37,666 nt of DNA from an uncultured Eisenbergiella sp. Its GTDB lineage: Bacteria; Bacillota; Clostridia; Lachnospirales; Lachnospiraceae. Both the position numbers and the translations under genes were made by a program. A model generated the notes under the pieces. It did not search any database. It had not been told where the DNA came from and saw only the letters and a list, made by a program, of their open reading frames with translations. Location: assembly GCA_947626995.1 (NCBI GenBank), contig CANQUI010000021.1, forward strand, positions 1 through 37,666. The letters are read 5' to 3'. Of this stretch, positions 9,116-17,901 are shown piece after piece; the first letter of the stretch is position 1; every line of letters begins with the position of its first letter.

Positions 9116-10383
9116 CCATTATACCCAAAATCCGTCCCCGACAGTTCCATGTCCAGCATCCGCGCCAGAGGGATACAGGCGTTATAACATTCCTCGTATG
9201 TATTGTTCTGCGCGCCCATTTCGATGAGCAGACAGCGGGGTTTTAAGTGCATGTTGTATCGATAGCCCTTCAGATAGATCCGGCGGGTCAGCCCGGGATA
9301 ATATTCGTTGCACAGTACCTGCAGCTGAAAGGAAAAAGCCAGATTGTCGGCGATGTTTTCATTGGGCAGATACTCGATATCCCCGTGCCGGCGGGTGCGG
9401 GAGAGGCCGTTGAAAAACATGAACCGCGCGGTGGGACGGCCGTCCACGGTGGTCACCAGACGGGTGTCCTCGCTCACCTCGTCCCGGTGCAGATCGATCA
9501 CCACCTGGATGCTGGGATTTTCCGCCAGCAGAGCCTCCAGATCGGGCAGCGAATTGTTATAGGCATAATCCCGGTTTTCCACATCATACCGGCCCGTATG
9601 ATGCAGCACCCGATACCCGTACTGCTCCCGCAGGATCCGGGCCAGCACCTCCCCCACCCCCACGATGGTGGTGTTTTCGTCCCCGGGCACCGAATCGGCA
9701 AAGCCTTCCTGGGAATGGGTATGATAGATCAGAATCTGCGGGCCGTCGCCGTCCTCCTTTGGAATGGAAAGATCCGGCGAAAGCAGCGCGTCCAGATTCA
9801 GCTGGCTTTCGTCAATGGCGGTGGCCGGATCCACCGCGTAAAACTCCTTGACCAGCGCGTCAAACTTTTCAAAAAACGCCCACTGATACAACTCCTGCTG
9901 CTTTGGCAAAGAATCGCCGGCGTCTGCCTGCTCCTCCAAAGCCGCCCCCGTAAGACTGCCGTTTTCTTCTTTTAAAAGCCGTTCCAGATCCTCGTCCACC
10001 CGCACCCTTCCCGTAGAGGTTTTGGGCGTTTCCATCTCTGCGTTGGACAATGGATCGGCGGATTCGTCCCGCCCTTCCGCCCGTATAATCTCCTCATAAG
10101 TATCCATGCTCTCTGTCTGCAGCTCCACCTGGGGTTCTTCTCCCAGAAAAAAAAGAAGCGGAAACCGGCTAAGCAGGCTCTGCCACAATCCGTGCGGCTT
10201 TAAATCCCGGGAAAAAGAAAGCGCCGGGCACCAGAACGCGATCATGGACTGCTCCGTCTGCTCCCAAAAAAGCGTCCCCACCCGTGCGCCAAAACAAAAA
10301 AGGCAGAAGAAAAGCGCGGCGGACAGCAGCGCGGTAAGGATTGCGCGAGATACGATTTTCCTGATTCTGTCCCTGTTTCTCAT
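9112..10383 (-). CDS. spoIIP: Stage II sporulation protein P (SpoIIP)
   Basis: Cell-wall amidase/endopeptidase of the DMP complex (SpoIID-SpoIIM-SpoIIP) that degrades septal peptidoglycan during engulfment. The 423-residue product has a short basic N-terminus, one membrane segment at about 12-33, a long variable linker, then the SpoIIP catalytic domain with IYHTHSQE (about 219-226), VVIDLHRDE (about 294-302) and [11 protein letters not shown]. The linker is acidic and poorly conserved, as usual. No good ribosome site precedes the ATG at 10383, but later in-frame starts would remove the membrane anchor. It follows gpr and is followed by lepA. Confidence 0.92.
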   Translation of the reverse strand: MRNRDRIRKIVSRAILTALLSAALFFCLFCFGARVGTLFWEQTEQSMIAFWCPALSFSRDLKPHGLWQSLLSRFPLLFFLGEEPQVELQTESMDTYEEIIRAEGRDESADPLSNAEMETPKTSTGRVRVDEDLERLLKEENGSLTGAALEEQADAGDSLPKQQELYQWAFFEKFDALVKEFYAVDPATAIDESQLNLDALLSPDLSIPKEDGDGPQILIYHTHSQEGFADSVPGDENTTIVGVGEVLARILREQYGYRVLHHTGRYDVENRDYAYNNSLPDLEALLAENPSIQVVIDLHRDEVSEDTRLVTTVDGRPTARFMFFNGLSRTRRHGDIEYLPNENIADNLAFSFQLQVLCNEYYPGLTRRIYLKGYRYNMHLKPRCLLIEMGAQNNTYEECYNACIPLARMLDMELSGTDFGYNG

Positions 10384-10388
10384 AGGAA

Positions 10389-10419
10389 AATATATGCGCG
10401 CCTTTTCCGGGTTTATGTC
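10389..10419 (-). promoter_or_regulatory. Candidate SigE-type promoter of spoIIP
   Basis: Minus strand GACATAAA (10419-10412), 15-base spacer, CATATATT (10396-10389), which fits the mother-cell SigE -10 CATAnAnT with a loose -35. spoIIP is a SigE target in Bacillus. Initiation here would begin almost at the ATG, producing little or no leader. Confidence 0.4.
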
Positions 10420-10447
10420 AGCCGCCCGGACAGAGGGCCGGACGGCT
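10420..10447 (-). other. Hairpin between gpr and spoIIP
   Basis: Minus strand AGCCGTCCGG, eight-base loop, CCGGGCGGCT: a ten-base-pair stem with one G-U pair that starts at the gpr stop codon. No U run follows, so it is more likely an RNA stability element than a strong terminator. Confidence 0.45.
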
Positions 10448-11376
10448 CATTCCTTATGCGACAGGATCGCTTCCATGTTCAGCGCGAGATTGATGCCTTC
10501 CGATACCGTAGCGCTCAGACGCCGGATCATCTCGTCGATATCCTTGCTGGTCACATACATATTATTCAGCTCCGACACCGCCTGGGGGTGCTCCCGGCCG
10601 CCGATGATCTGCAGCCCGCTGTCCTTTTCCATCCGCTCCAGCGCGTCCCCCACAATGGTGGCGGCATCCACTACGGTGGGGACGCCGATGGCGATCACCG
10701 GAACCCCCAACGTTTCCGCCGACAGTGCGTTCCGATGATTCCCCACACCGGAGCCCGGGGAAATGCCGGATGTAGTCACCTGGATCGTGCGGTTCAGCCG
10801 TCTGGTACTGCGCGCGGCCAGCGCGTCCACCGCGATCAGAACATCCGGTTTTGTCTCCTTTACGATGCCGTGCACGATCTCCGCGCTTTCCATGCCGGTC
10901 CTGGCCATAACGCCGGGCACAATGCAGCTGATCCGGTGCATTTTCCCTTTGTTGTAGGCCGCCTTTCCAAACTCCAGCATCACATGGCGGTTTACAAAGA
11001 GCCGGTCCGCCACCTGCGGCCCCAAAGAATCCGCCGTTACCTCCCGGTTCCCCAGTCCCACAATCAGCACCGCCTGTTCTTTCTGGACGTCCGGTATGAC
11101 GCTGCGAAGCTGACGCGCCAGTTCTTCGGATACCTCCCGGTGATACGCCTCATCCTGTTCCGTCAGTGCCGGCGCCTCCAGCGTAATATACGTACCGATG
11201 GGTTTCCCCATTACTTTCGCGCCGTTTTTCGTCTCGATCTTTACCCTTGTCACGCAAATGCCGCTCTCATCCCTGCGTTCCTCCTCCAGAACCACGCCGT
11301 GAATCTCTTCCCCGCGGCCCTCGATCCGTTCCCGGTCCTCCAGTGCCAGGTCCGTTCGTACCGTAAAACTGCTCAT
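10447..11376 (-). CDS. gpr: GPR germination protease
   Basis: Aspartic-type endopeptidase that degrades small acid-soluble spore proteins during germination; made as a zymogen in the forespore. The 309-residue product begins with a short pro-region (TVRTDLALE, the usual self-processing area) and contains the family landmarks VGLGN, TADSLGP, PGVMARTGMES, AVDALAAR, TTSGISPGSGVGN and GVPTVVDA. GGAGG lies nine bases before the ATG. A CATATTA element at 11427-11433 resembles a SigG -10, without a convincing -35. The likely substrate, an alpha/beta-type SASP, is encoded at 27127-27333. Confidence 0.95.
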   Translation of the reverse strand: MSSFTVRTDLALEDRERIEGRGEEIHGVVLEEERRDESGICVTRVKIETKNGAKVMGKPIGTYITLEAPALTEQDEAYHREVSEELARQLRSVIPDVQKEQAVLIVGLGNREVTADSLGPQVADRLFVNRHVMLEFGKAAYNKGKMHRISCIVPGVMARTGMESAEIVHGIVKETKPDVLIAVDALAARSTRRLNRTIQVTTSGISPGSGVGNHRNALSAETLGVPVIAIGVPTVVDAATIVGDALERMEKDSGLQIIGGREHPQAVSELNNMYVTSKDIDEMIRRLSATVSEGINLALNMEAILSHKE

Positions 11377-11479
11377 TTCTTCCTTCCTCCGTCGCTGCGT
11401 CCGCCCGCGGCTGCGGTTTTATCTTATAATATGCAGCCACTTTACCCATAGTTTTTTGCAAAAGAAAACAAAATATGTA

Positions 11480-11508
11480 TTGACATAACGGTTTTCATCC
11501 CCTAAAAT
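11480..11508 (+). promoter_or_regulatory. Sigma-A promoter of rpsT
   Basis: TTGACA at 11480-11485, exactly 17 bases, TAAAAT at 11503-11508. Transcription should start near 11515, giving a leader of about 70 bases before rpsT. Confidence 0.8.
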
Positions 11509-11586
11509 AAGCATGTATGTTTACATTAGAACGTCCGTGTCCGTATTTAATGAAACTTTACAGGATCGATCAATGGAGGTAATATC

Positions 11587-11850
11587 GTGGCAAATATCAA
11601 ATCCGCAAAAAAAAGAATTCTGGTCAACAGAACCAAAGCCGAGAGAAACAAAGCGATTAAATCCGGCGTAAAGACGGCGATCAAGAAGGTTCGCACAGCC
11701 ATTGAGGCCAACGACAAGGAGGCGGCAAAAGCGGCTCTGATCGCGGCGACGTCTGAAATCGACAAGGCGGCTTCCAAGGGCGTGTATCACAAGAATACCG
11801 CTTCCCGCAAGGTATCCCGTCTTTCCAAGGCGGTCAGCCAGCTCGCATAA
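11587..11850 (+). CDS. rpsT: 30S ribosomal protein S20
   Basis: Primary 16S rRNA-binding protein of the small subunit. The 87-residue, lysine/alanine-rich helical protein matches S20 in length and pattern (MANIKSAKKRI start, GVYHKNTASRKVSRL near the end). It starts with GTG at 11587, seven bases after GGAGG (11575-11579). A non-ATG start is also known for rpsT in other bacteria, where it helps keep expression low. It is a monocistronic unit, divergent from gpr and convergent with the gene at 11929. Confidence 0.97.
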   Translation: MANIKSAKKRILVNRTKAERNKAIKSGVKTAIKKVRTAIEANDKEAAKAALIAATSEIDKAASKGVYHKNTASRKVSRLSKAVSQLA

Positions 11851-11886
11851 GCGAAACGCACCGCCCTGTTTTGTAACAAAACCATC

Positions 11887-11927
11887 AAAGGCCCCGATTC
11901 CTTCCGTCATGGGAACCGGGGCCTTTT
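11887..11927 (+). terminator. Terminator of rpsT
   Basis: AAAGGCCCCGATTCC (11887-11901) and GGAACCGGGGCCTTTT (11912-11927) form a long stem with one mismatch and a T-rich end. The stem is nearly symmetric and may also serve the minus-strand gene ending at 11929. Confidence 0.88.
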
Positions 11928-11928
11928 C

Positions 11929-12222
11929 TTATTCTTCTTTCTGTTCTGCCTGCCGAAATGCCACGATCAGCGCCCAGAGATACGGCGCGCCGAAACAGCA
12001 CAGGCTTTTGGGGCCGGTGATGCTGCGCCCTCCGTCTGCCGCCAGCTTTTGCAGCGCCGTTTCCACCGTGGCCCGGGTAATGGATTTGGAGCGTCTGTCC
12101 ACAAAGAGCTCTCCGCCTCTGATCCGATAGGTGAACGGCAGTTTTTTGGCCGTATAAAAGGTTTCTCCCTCATGGGAAAGCAGCAGTTCCCAAAATCTGT
12201 CTGTTTCCGGTTTTTGTTCCAT
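11929..12222 (-). CDS. Small protein of unknown function
   Basis: 97 residues, function not recognised. The open frame reaches 12297, but the ATG at 12222 has AGGA eight bases upstream and follows the ABC exporter gene by 10 bases. Visible pattern: a central stretch FTYRIRGGELFVDRRSKSIT suggests beta strands with a basic turn, then ITRATVETALQKL (helix), and a C-terminal GPKSLCCFGAPYLWALIVAF segment with two adjacent cysteines, which is hydrophobic but too short to be a clear membrane anchor. From memory similar small proteins occur in other Lachnospiraceae without assigned role. It is the last gene of the tig-led minus-strand run. Confidence 0.72.
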   Translation of the reverse strand: MEQKPETDRFWELLLSHEGETFYTAKKLPFTYRIRGGELFVDRRSKSITRATVETALQKLAADGGRSITGPKSLCCFGAPYLWALIVAFRQAEQKEE

Positions 12223-12232
12223 GGCGTTTTTC

Positions 12233-13984
12233 CTAAAATGAATATTGGCTGTGATACAGTTTGGCGTAAAATCCGCCGGCCGCCAGCAGCGACTCATGAT
12301 TGCCCTGCTCCACGATCTGCCCGTCGCGCATGACCAGGATGATATCCGCCGTGCGGATGGTGGAGAGCCGATGGGCCACGATGAAGCTGGTCCGCCCCTC
12401 CATCAGCTTTGCGAACGCGTTTTGGATCTTAAGTTCCGTACGCGTATCAATGGAGGAGGTGGCCTCGTCCAAAATCAGCATGGGCGGCCGCAGCAGCATG
12501 ATCCGGGTGATGCACAAAAGCTGCTTCTGGCCCTGGGAGAGGCTGCCGCCGTCCTCGCCGATTTGCGTGTCGTATCCGTTGGGCAGACGCATGATAAAGC
12601 TGTGGGCATGACAGGCTTTCGCCGCCGCGATCACCTCTTCCTGCGTCGCGTCCGGCTTTCCCATGGCGATATTGTCCCGTATGGTGCCGTTTCGAAGCCA
12701 GGTTTCCTGCAGTACCATGCCGTAGGCATTGCGCAGGCTGCTTCTTTTAAGTGCGCGGATATCCGTATCGTCCACCAGAATCGTGCCGCCCGTCACATCA
12801 TAAAAGCGCATCAGCAGATTGATCACCGTAGTCTTTCCGCAGCCCGTAGGCCCCACGATGGCCACCCGCTGTCCCGGCCGGACATGAAGTTGGAAATTGC
12901 AAATCAGCGGCCGGTCCTTCACATAGGAAAAGGACACGTCCAAAAGCGACACCTTGCCCTGCACGTTTTCGAGGGTTTTCGCCCGGTCCGCTTCCGGAAT
13001 CTGGGGCGTTTCCTCGATCAGATCAAAGATCCGTCCCGCGCAGGCGATGGCGTTTTGCAGCTCCGTCACCACGCCGGAGATCTCATTGAACGGTTTGGTA
13101 TACTGATTGGCATAACTGAGGAAGGTGGCAAGCTGTCCCACGCTCAACGCTCCCCTGACGGCGGCCAGGGCGCCCACGATGCCCACGCCGGTATACACCA
13201 GGCTGTTGACAAACCGGGTGGCCGGATTGGTAATGGAAGAAAAGAAGATGGCCTTTAAGGAGCACTTCTGCAGCCGGCCATTGAGCGCGTCAAACTGTTC
13301 CAGCGCTTCCGCTTCATGGGAAAACGCCTGCACCACCTTCTGATTGCCGATCATCTCCTCGATCAGCGCCGTCTGCTCCCCCCTGGTCTCGGACTGGAGC
13401 CGGAACATGGCAAAGGTGCGCCGGGCGATAAAAGAGGCCACCAGCAAGGAAATGGGGGTGACCAAAAGCACCACCAGCGTAATGGCCACGTTGACGCTGA
13501 GCATAAAGCAAAGCGTTCCCAAAATGGTGATCAGGCCGGAGAAAAGCTGTGTGAATCCCATCAGCAGTCCGTCCGCAAACTGGTCCACATCCGCGATGAT
13601 GCGGCTGACCACCTCTCCCTGGGGATGGTTGTCGATATAGCCAAACGGCAAAATCTGCAGCTTTTCAAACGCGTCGTTGCGGATGTCCTGCACAATGTGA
13701 TAGGTCATCCGGTTGTTGCATACGCTCATCACCCATTGGGCCAGCGCCGTCAGCGCGATCACAACGGCCATTTTTTGCAGCACTACTGCCACTCCGGCAA
13801 CGTCCACCCGGCCCGGCCCTGCGATGCAATCCACCGCATCGCCGATCAGAAGCGGCAGATAGAGCGTGGAAGCCACTGTGACGGCGGCCAGAACCGTAGA
13901 AAGGAGCAGAAAGAACCAATAGCGTTTCATATATCCGAACACTTTTCCCAGCGTACGTTTCCTGCCCGCATCAATTTTTTTCAT
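12233..13984 (-). CDS. ABC exporter subunit with canonical ATPase site
   Basis: Fused membrane-plus-ATPase ABC exporter half, 583 residues from the ATG at 13984 (GGGGGGAG upstream; the longer frame to 14167 overlaps the partner gene). Six predicted membrane helices precede the nucleotide-binding domain with Walker A GPTGCGKT, signature LSQGQ, Walker B ILDEATSSID and H-loop IVAHRLSTI, all canonical. Its start overlaps the upstream partner (13971-15734) by 14 bases, so the two are coupled and probably form a heterodimer of the multidrug/lipid exporter type. Substrate cannot be read from the sequence. Confidence 0.92.
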   Translation of the reverse strand: MKKIDAGRKRTLGKVFGYMKRYWFFLLLSTVLAAVTVASTLYLPLLIGDAVDCIAGPGRVDVAGVAVVLQKMAVVIALTALAQWVMSVCNNRMTYHIVQDIRNDAFEKLQILPFGYIDNHPQGEVVSRIIADVDQFADGLLMGFTQLFSGLITILGTLCFMLSVNVAITLVVLLVTPISLLVASFIARRTFAMFRLQSETRGEQTALIEEMIGNQKVVQAFSHEAEALEQFDALNGRLQKCSLKAIFFSSITNPATRFVNSLVYTGVGIVGALAAVRGALSVGQLATFLSYANQYTKPFNEISGVVTELQNAIACAGRIFDLIEETPQIPEADRAKTLENVQGKVSLLDVSFSYVKDRPLICNFQLHVRPGQRVAIVGPTGCGKTTVINLLMRFYDVTGGTILVDDTDIRALKRSSLRNAYGMVLQETWLRNGTIRDNIAMGKPDATQEEVIAAAKACHAHSFIMRLPNGYDTQIGEDGGSLSQGQKQLLCITRIMLLRPPMLILDEATSSIDTRTELKIQNAFAKLMEGRTSFIVAHRLSTIRTADIILVMRDGQIVEQGNHESLLAAGGFYAKLYHSQYSF

Positions 13985-15734
13985 GGCCCTCTCCCCCCTT
14001 TCCTGCCGTACTTTCATCAAACTGAGACTGATGGATTTCCCGATAGACCGGGCAGTCCAAAAGCAGCGTTTCATGCGTTCCGATCCCCACCAGGCGGCCG
14101 TCCTCCAGCACAAGGATCTGATCCGCATGACGGATGGAAGAGGTCCTCTGGGAAACAAGAAACACAATGGGATGCGTGTCCATTTCCCGAAGCGCCTTGC
14201 GCAGCGCGGCCTCGGTGGCGTAATCCAGCGCCGACGCGCTGTCGTCCAAAATCAGCACCTTCGGATTGCGCACCAGCGCCCGGGCGATGGTAAGACGCTG
14301 ACGCTGCCCGCCGGAAAAATTACTGCCCCCCGGCGCCACCTTTGCCTGCAGTCCCCCCTCCTTTTCCTTTACAAAATCCGCGGCCTGGGCGATTTGCAGC
14401 GCCCGCCACAGCTGTTCCCGGGTGGCGTCTTTTTTGCCCCAGCGCAGGTTCTGTTCGATGGTGCCGGCAAACAGCACGCTTTTTTGCGGCACAATCCCGA
14501 TGTTCTCCCGCAGCGTCGCAGGATCGTACTCTTTTACGTCTCTGCCATTGACGGAAACGGTCCCCTGGGTGGCGTCGTAAAAACGGGGAATCAGATTGAC
14601 GATGCTGGATTTTCCGGATCCCGTACCGCCGATGATGCCGATGGTCTGCCCCGCCCGCGCCTCAAAATCAATATCGGTCAGCGAGGGGCTGCCGGCGTTT
14701 GCATAGGTCAGCCACACATGGGAAAAGCGCACGCTGTCCGTTTCGTCCGGTTTCTCTGCCCGCTCTTTTGCGCCGCTTTTTACCGTCAGGCTGTTTTTCA
14801 TTTCCAATACATCCTGGATCCGATTTCCGCAGGCGATGGCCCGGGTCACGGTGATAATCAGGTTGGCGAGTTTGACCAGCTCTACCAGAATCTGAGACAT
14901 ATAATTCACCAGCGCCACCACTTCCCCCTGGGTCAGCAGACCGGCCTCTACCCGCATGGCGCCGGTGTAAAGGAGCATGAGAATCGCGCCGTTTACGATC
15001 ACGTATGTGACCGGATTCATCAGTCCGGAAATCCGTCCCACAAATTTCTGGAGCTTTGTAAGCTGTCGGTTCTCTTCCCGGAACCGTTCCTTTTCCTCCT
15101 CCTCCCGGTTAAACGCGCGGATCACCCGTACGCCCGTCAGATTTTCCCGGGTGAGCAAAAGCACGCGGTCCAGGGCGGACTGTACCTTCTTATAAAGCGG
15201 CATGGTCCAGAGCATAATGCCAAAGACGACAATGGACAAAAGCGGGATCGTGACCACAAAGGCCAGCGCCGCTTTGACATCCACCGTAAAGGCCATGATC
15301 ATGGCGCCAAACACGATGAAGGGGGAACGCAGAAAAAGGCGCAGCACCAGGTTTACGCCCGACTGCACCTGATTGATATCGCTGGTCATCCGGGTAATCA
15401 GCGTGGAGGTGCCGGCCTGATCCATTTCCGTATAGGACAGATTCTGGATATGGGAAAACAACGCATGGCGCAGTTTTGCCGAAAATCCCGTGGCGGCCCG
15501 GGCCGCAAAATATTGGGCGGTGATGGAGCAGACCAGTCCGATGAGCCCCAATGCCACCAAAAGCAGGCACATACGCAGAATATACCCCCGGTCCCGGGTA
15601 GCGATTCCCGTGTCGATCACCGCCGCCATCACCAGCGGCACAAACAGTTCAAACAGCGCCTCCAGCATTTTAAACAGCGGCGCCAGCACCGTTTCTTTTT
15701 CATATCCTTTTAAGAAAACCAACAGCTTTTTCAT
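13971..15734 (-). CDS. ABC exporter subunit with degenerate ATPase site
   Basis: 587-residue exporter half with six predicted membrane helices and a C-terminal ATPase. Walker A (GGTGSGKSS) and the signature FSGGQRQR are intact, but the catalytic glutamate after Walker B is replaced (LILDDSASALD instead of LDEATSALD) and the H-loop histidine is glutamine (LVSQRTSSI). This asymmetry is known in heterodimeric exporters such as TM287/288 and BmrCD, where one composite ATP site is weak. It lies seven bases after the HAD gene and overlaps its canonical partner by 14 bases. Confidence 0.92.
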   Translation of the reverse strand: MKKLLVFLKGYEKETVLAPLFKMLEALFELFVPLVMAAVIDTGIATRDRGYILRMCLLLVALGLIGLVCSITAQYFAARAATGFSAKLRHALFSHIQNLSYTEMDQAGTSTLITRMTSDINQVQSGVNLVLRLFLRSPFIVFGAMIMAFTVDVKAALAFVVTIPLLSIVVFGIMLWTMPLYKKVQSALDRVLLLTRENLTGVRVIRAFNREEEEKERFREENRQLTKLQKFVGRISGLMNPVTYVIVNGAILMLLYTGAMRVEAGLLTQGEVVALVNYMSQILVELVKLANLIITVTRAIACGNRIQDVLEMKNSLTVKSGAKERAEKPDETDSVRFSHVWLTYANAGSPSLTDIDFEARAGQTIGIIGGTGSGKSSIVNLIPRFYDATQGTVSVNGRDVKEYDPATLRENIGIVPQKSVLFAGTIEQNLRWGKKDATREQLWRALQIAQAADFVKEKEGGLQAKVAPGGSNFSGGQRQRLTIARALVRNPKVLILDDSASALDYATEAALRKALREMDTHPIVFLVSQRTSSIRHADQILVLEDGRLVGIGTHETLLLDCPVYREIHQSQFDESTAGKGGEGHEKN

Positions 15735-15741
15735 CTTTGTT

Positions 15742-16443
15742 TCATTCTTCCTTGCGCTCTTTTAGCAGTCCGATCAGCTCGGTGAGGGAATGGATCTCAT
15801 AATCGGGCGTGATCCCGCTGTCGTTGCAAATCCGTTTGGGATTAAACCAGCAGGCATCTATGCCGGCGTTTTTGGCCCCCAGAATATCGGAGGTCAAAGA
15901 ATCCCCCACCAGCAGCACTTCCCGGGGCGATACCGCATGTCCCAGCCGCAGAAAACAGGCGTCAAAAAACTCCTTTCTGGGTTTCTGACAGCCGATCTCC
16001 TCCGAAATAAAGCATCCGGTCAAAAACGCATCGATCCCCGAAAGCCGCAGCCGGTTGTGCTGTACCGCCGCAAATCCGTTGGTGACCGCATAAAGCGGAT
16101 AAGATTCAAAAAGGCATGCCAAAACCTCCCTGGCATGATCGATCAGGGCGTGGCTTTCCCCTAAAAAACGTTCATAATCCTGCTCTGCCCCAACGCCGTC
16201 CGCCGCGATGGAAAACCGTTCAAAAAGACAGGTAAAACGGCGTCGCCGGATCTCTTCTTTTTTGATTTCTCCCCGTTCGAAAGCCTTCCAGAGGCCGTCA
16301 TTGATGGCGCTGTAGCAGGCATACCGTTCTTCGGACGCTTCCACACCGGCTTTGTCCAGCGTCTTCCAAAAGGCTTCCCGCTCCGCCGCCGAAAAATCCA
16401 GGAAGGTTCCGTCCATATCCAAAAACAGCGCCCGGTACTTCAT
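15742..16443 (-). CDS. HAD-family phosphatase (YjjG/YfnB-like)
   Basis: Haloacid dehalogenase-type hydrolase, 233 residues from the ATG at 16443. Motif I is LFLDMDGT with the nucleophile aspartate, motif II AVTNG, motif III lysine in CQKPRKEFF, motif IV GDSLTSDI. The layout matches the YjjG/YfnB group, which includes nucleotide and sugar-phosphate phosphatases; the substrate is not deducible. The ATG overlaps the preceding stop by four bases (ATGA) and is preceded by GGGAG, so it is coupled to the gene at 16440-17033. Confidence 0.88.
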   Translation of the reverse strand: MKYRALFLDMDGTFLDFSAAEREAFWKTLDKAGVEASEERYACYSAINDGLWKAFERGEIKKEEIRRRRFTCLFERFSIAADGVGAEQDYERFLGESHALIDHAREVLACLFESYPLYAVTNGFAAVQHNRLRLSGIDAFLTGCFISEEIGCQKPRKEFFDACFLRLGHAVSPREVLLVGDSLTSDILGAKNAGIDACWFNPKRICNDSGITPDYEIHSLTELIGLLKERKEE

Positions 16444-17033
16444 GTGGGATTCTCCCTTCTCCAAAGACAGCCTTTTTGTCCGCATCCCGCGCAGATTTTT
16501 TCACAGACGGTCCCCTGTTTGCCGGTCAGCTCTGCCCAGAAAACGACGCTCTTTTTGGGCAGCAGACACCCCGCCTCGTTGCAGACCACCTCGCGCAGTC
16601 CGCACAGCACGGGCGCCTTTTTCATCTCTTCCAGCGGATAAAAGGCGTCGGAACCGTAAAAGCGGCAGCGCGCCACCCGACGCCCTGTTTTTTGTGTGAT
16701 GTGCGCATTGACTTTGGGATACAGGGAAAGCAGCAGTTCATCCGCCAGGGTTTCTGCCATATAACATTCCAGCAGCCGCCCCTGTTTCGTATATTCTTCC
16801 TGCAGCCTGTCCACCCCGTCTCCCAGCGTCACCGCCACGCTGGCCGCCTCTGTGTTTTCCCGCACGTCCCACCAGAATCCGGCCTGCCTGCGCACCGTCT
16901 CTTCCAAAGCGGCGGCGACCTGTTTCATCGTCTCTTTCTCTTTTTTGGGAAAATGGTACCGGCACAGAACCGTTTCCAGGATTTTCTCTGTGATCTTTGG
17001 GCGCAGCCTTTGCTTTTCAGACCTCAATGCCAT
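16440..17033 (-). CDS. Protein resembling the MetH activation domain, cysteine-rich tail
   Basis: 197 residues if started at the ATG at 17033, which overlaps the mutarotase gene by 17 bases and has GCGGGG just upstream. The middle (VAVTLGDGVDRLQEEYTKQG, then AETLADELLL) and the end (FYPLEEMKK, GCLLPKKSVVF) resemble the S-adenosylmethionine-binding activation domain of cobalamin-dependent methionine synthase, which in Clostridia is often a separate protein. Unlike those, it ends in CEKICAGCGQKGC, a possible metal or Fe-S site. The usual RxxxPGY motif is replaced by RFYGSD. A role in reactivating a corrinoid enzyme is an inference; no methyltransferase gene is nearby. Confidence 0.55.
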   Translation of the reverse strand: MALRSEKQRLRPKITEKILETVLCRYHFPKKEKETMKQVAAALEETVRRQAGFWWDVRENTEAASVAVTLGDGVDRLQEEYTKQGRLLECYMAETLADELLLSLYPKVNAHITQKTGRRVARCRFYGSDAFYPLEEMKKAPVLCGLREVVCNEAGCLLPKKSVVFWAELTGKQGTVCEKICAGCGQKGCLWRRENPT

Positions 17034-17892
17034 ACCCCGCTTCAAACACGTCTCCCACTCCCAGCGTATTTCCCCATTCCCGTTCCTGCAACGTCCCCTG
17101 GAAGTTCTCCCGGTCGCATCTGCCATACCAGGGTTCGATGCAGACAAAGGGCGCTCCCTTATGCGGCAGGGACCAGATTCCAAACACCGGCGCCAAAAAG
17201 GATACGGTCACATAGGGCCGTCTGTCCGGGGTGCACAAGGATACCCGCTGCGCCTGATGATTTTCCACCACCAGCGCATCCTGATCGAACAGATCCTCTG
17301 CGATCCTCAGATATCCGTCCTCCAACGCATACGGCGTCAGCCTGTCCGAAGCCAGATAGTCCTCTCCCAGCATACGGCTTACGATCTCCGTGTCCGCGTC
17401 AAAGCGCAGATAATAGTCGGACTGCTTCTCCCCCTCCCGCATGGGGCAGACGAAAGCGGGATGGCCGCCAATGGAAAAATACATGGGTTCTTTTCCTTTG
17501 TTTTTCACGCGCCACAAGACCTGTATGGTCCGCCCTTCCAGACGATAGCCGATCTCCAGGCGAAAAGGGAAGGGATAACAGCGCATCGTTTCCGGATCGG
17601 ATTCCAGCGCGAAGAGGATCTCGTTTTGCGACACAGAAACGGTCTCAAACCTTTTATTCCAGGCAAAGCCGTGGGGCGGCATACTGTAAGTGCGTCCGTT
17701 GCAGCGCAGCTCCTGATTCCTGCACATCCCCACCACCGGGAACAGAATCGGCGACGTCGCCTTCCAATATTTGGGATCCGCGTTCCACATGTATTCCTGT
17801 CGCGTCCGGCAGTCCCGCAGAGACTGCAGTTCCGCGCCCTCCGAGGTCAGGATCGCCGCAAGCTCGCCGTTTTTGATCGTGTAAACTCCCAT
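17017..17892 (-). CDS. Aldose 1-epimerase family protein (LacX-like)
   Basis: Galactose-mutarotase-fold protein of 291 residues, mostly beta strand. Landmarks are ILFPVVG, MPPHGFA, SIGGHPAF and CIEPWYG, the pattern of the LacX subgroup of aldose epimerases, which interconvert sugar anomers or bind hexose phosphates. The ATG at 17892 lies nine bases after the VanZ-like gene. Its end overlaps the next gene by 17 bases. The substrate is unknown; the GH42 beta-galactosidase elsewhere in the window is on a separate transcript. Confidence 0.87.
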   Translation of the reverse strand: MGVYTIKNGELAAILTSEGAELQSLRDCRTRQEYMWNADPKYWKATSPILFPVVGMCRNQELRCNGRTYSMPPHGFAWNKRFETVSVSQNEILFALESDPETMRCYPFPFRLEIGYRLEGRTIQVLWRVKNKGKEPMYFSIGGHPAFVCPMREGEKQSDYYLRFDADTEIVSRMLGEDYLASDRLTPYALEDGYLRIAEDLFDQDALVVENHQAQRVSLCTPDRRPYVTVSFLAPVFGIWSLPHKGAPFVCIEPWYGRCDRENFQGTLQEREWGNTLGVGDVFEAGYGIEV

Positions 17893-17901
17893 GTATGCTC
17901 C

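Noticed and set aside
13983-15713. 576-codon plus-strand open frame opposite the ABC exporter
   Set aside because: Antisense to a gene with intact ABC motifs; composition is that of a shadow frame.
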